Source: Agaribacillus aureus
GTDB taxonomy: Bacteria > Bacteroidota > Bacteroidia > Cytophagales > Cyclobacteriaceae
Length of the DNA: 64,000 nucleotides
Assembly: GCA_030442055.1 (NCBI GenBank)
Contig: JAUJEB010000001.1
Span: 620,001-684,000, forward strand
Direction of reading: 5' to 3'
Below, one piece after another: positions 63,067 to 64,000 of this stretch. The position numbers and the translations under genes are program-made. Below the pieces are notes generated by a model. The model was not told where the DNA came from. It did not search any database and worked only from the letters and a program-made list of their open reading frames with translations. Position 1 is the first letter of the stretch. Every line of letters starts with the position of its first letter.

Positions 63067-63696
63067 TTATTGGCGAGCTTTCAAAGTTTTTCTTATTTCG
63101 GCCAACGCCCGGTATATCAAATTTCTTGCTGCTTTGGTACTGCCAAAGTTCATGATGTCCCTTATTTCATCGTAGCTAAGGTTGGAATAATAAAAATGGT
63201 ACACAGCCTCCCTTTGCCTTTCCGGTAAAAGAGACAGTGCATGTTGAATTTGCAAGATCTGCTGATCGTTGAACTGCCTGTTGATCAGCACACTTTCGTA
63301 AGAGGGTACCACCTGAAAGTTAAGGGCGGATTTGGTAATCTTCGAAAACCGGTTCTTTCTGGAGTTTCTGATCTCGGTCAAAATTCTGTTTCTGACAGCT
63401 TTCAGCAAGTATGCTTTGATAGACGATACAACCGGTAACTTTGATCTTTTAGTTCGTATCGCTACAAACACATCTTGTATGCAATCCTTTACCAATTCGA
63501 AATCTCCTGAAAACTGCCTTCCAAGATCATAAAGTATTTGAAAATGCTGTTTGTAGACTTCGACAAAGGCTGTTTCACTACCATCTTTGAGCAATTTCCA
63601 CAACATTTTATCATCCTTCAGGGCCAAATTTAATCCGGCAGGGATAGTTTTTTGGCTACTTTCTTCACGTGTGATATTGTCAAGAGGTAAGGACAT
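63067..63696 (-). CDS. ECF sigma-70 family RNA polymerase sigma factor (locus D)
   Basis: 209 residues. Region 2: ELVKDCIQDVFVAIRTKRSK and YLLKAVRNRILTEIRNSRKN. Region 4: REAVYHFYYSNLSYDEIRDI followed by MNFGSTKAARNLIYRALAEI. It has an N-terminal tail of about 30 residues. It is closest within this window to the locus A sigma, which shares the VKDC-x-D-F pattern and an NLIYRAL helix. It should switch on the SusCD genes of locus D. It is preceded by a sulfatase gene 154 bases upstream on the same strand. Confidence 0.93.
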   Translation of the reverse strand: MSLPLDNITREESSQKTIPAGLNLALKDDKMLWKLLKDGSETAFVEVYKQHFQILYDLGRQFSGDFELVKDCIQDVFVAIRTKRSKLPVVSSIKAYLLKAVRNRILTEIRNSRKNRFSKITKSALNFQVVPSYESVLINRQFNDQQILQIQHALSLLPERQREAVYHFYYSNLSYDEIRDIMNFGSTKAARNLIYRALAEIRKTLKARQ

Positions 63697-63850
63697 ATAA
63701 TGCGGAATCCTTCATCGAACAGGCATCAATTTAAGGAAAAAAATTCGTTTAGATCAACTTTTTTTATAAACAATGCTACCGATCAATATACATGGACCGG
63801 AAAAGTTAAGCATCCCGCAAGCATTTTCATTGAAAATTATATTTATTCAT

Positions 63851-64000
63851 TTAATCTTTCACATCACCTAATTGCGCCATCTTAAACCGGTTAATATGAG
63901 GTTGTGTATGCTCATTGATCATGATCTGACGGATCCTTTTGACAATATCCGGATTTTCTTCGGCCACATCCTGTTGCTCAGCGGGATCTTCAGCCAGGTT
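63851..64000 (-). CDS. Sulfatase-family protein, C-terminal end only
   Basis: The gene enters from the right edge; 49 residues and the TAA stop (63853-63851) are visible. The stretch NLAEDPAEQQDVAEENPDIV followed by KRIRQIMINEHTQPHINRFK matches the C-terminal tail of arylsulfatase-family proteins (Y-N-L-x-x-D-P-x-E). The catalytic part lies outside the window. Its place, just upstream of the sigma-FecR-SusC-SusD set, mirrors the sulfatase of locus A. Confidence 0.75.
   Translation of the reverse strand, partial: NLAEDPAEQQDVAEENPDIVKRIRQIMINEHTQPHINRFKMAQLGDVKD

Overview
The window is a glycan-utilisation region of a Bacteroidota chromosome, most likely from the Cytophagales or a related order (the rank is inference). 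The evidence is four SusC/SusD outer-membrane pairs, three of them preceded by an ECF sigma factor and a FecR anti-sigma factor, together with many lipoproteins, formylglycine-type sulfatases, an AraC regulator and Bacteroidetes-type promoters (TTTG, about 19 bases, TAnnTTTG). I found no tRNA, rRNA, CRISPR array, integrase or insertion sequence.

Layout. (A) 1-8549, minus strand: sulfatase, sigma, FecR, SusC, SusD, the last running off the left edge. 8750-12015: a phosphoglycerol-transferase-like protein fused to a GDPD domain (plus), convergent with an MDR oxidoreductase (minus). 12385-19040, plus strand: a tandem SGNH esterase, an alpha-glucuronidase-like glycoside hydrolase and a sialate O-acetylesterase-like protein; a broken isochorismatase tail lies between the first two. 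(B) 31364-19051, minus strand: sigma, FecR, SusC, SusD, CRTAC1/VCBS protein, RraA-like and DapA/NanA-like aldolases, with a dead AraC-type HTH fragment between sigma and FecR. 31679-32536: exported isochorismatase-family hydrolase, the intact paralogue of the broken copy. (C) 32907-40491, plus strand: PKD lipoprotein, STN-less SusC, SusD-like lipoprotein, strong terminator, ceramidase-like protein. 43822-40503, minus strand: two alpha/beta hydrolases around a PHP phosphoesterase. (D) 64000-44194: a sulfatase tail, then sigma, FecR, SusC and SusD on the minus strand; an AraC regulator (plus) at 55477; and, divergent from it, a tightly packed minus-strand operon of NIPSNAP, solute-binding protein, MBL hydrolase, SDR, enolase-superfamily dehydratase, SDR, aldose 1-epimerase, beta-helix protein and a glycosidase-like protein.

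How it may work. Sulfatases, esterases and glycosidases would trim a sulfated and/or acylated polysaccharide. The SusCD pairs import oligosaccharides under sigma/FecR surface signalling. The 44-55 kb operon resembles a non-phosphorylative (De Ley-Doudoroff or L-fucose-type) pathway: mutarotation, oxidation by an SDR, lactone opening, dehydration by an MR/MLE enzyme, and a second SDR oxidation. Locus B supplies two aldolase-type enzymes that could cleave keto-deoxy acids. The substrate is not provable from sequence; a sulfated fucose- or uronate-containing algal glycan is a reasonable guess.

Most unusual items: a solute-binding protein without a signal peptide inside the cytosolic pathway operon; the OpgB-like/GDPD fusion; two parallel sulfatase-sigma-FecR-SusC-SusD cassettes; hairpins between fecR and susC with a possible alternative fold; and two gene remnants that record past rearrangement.
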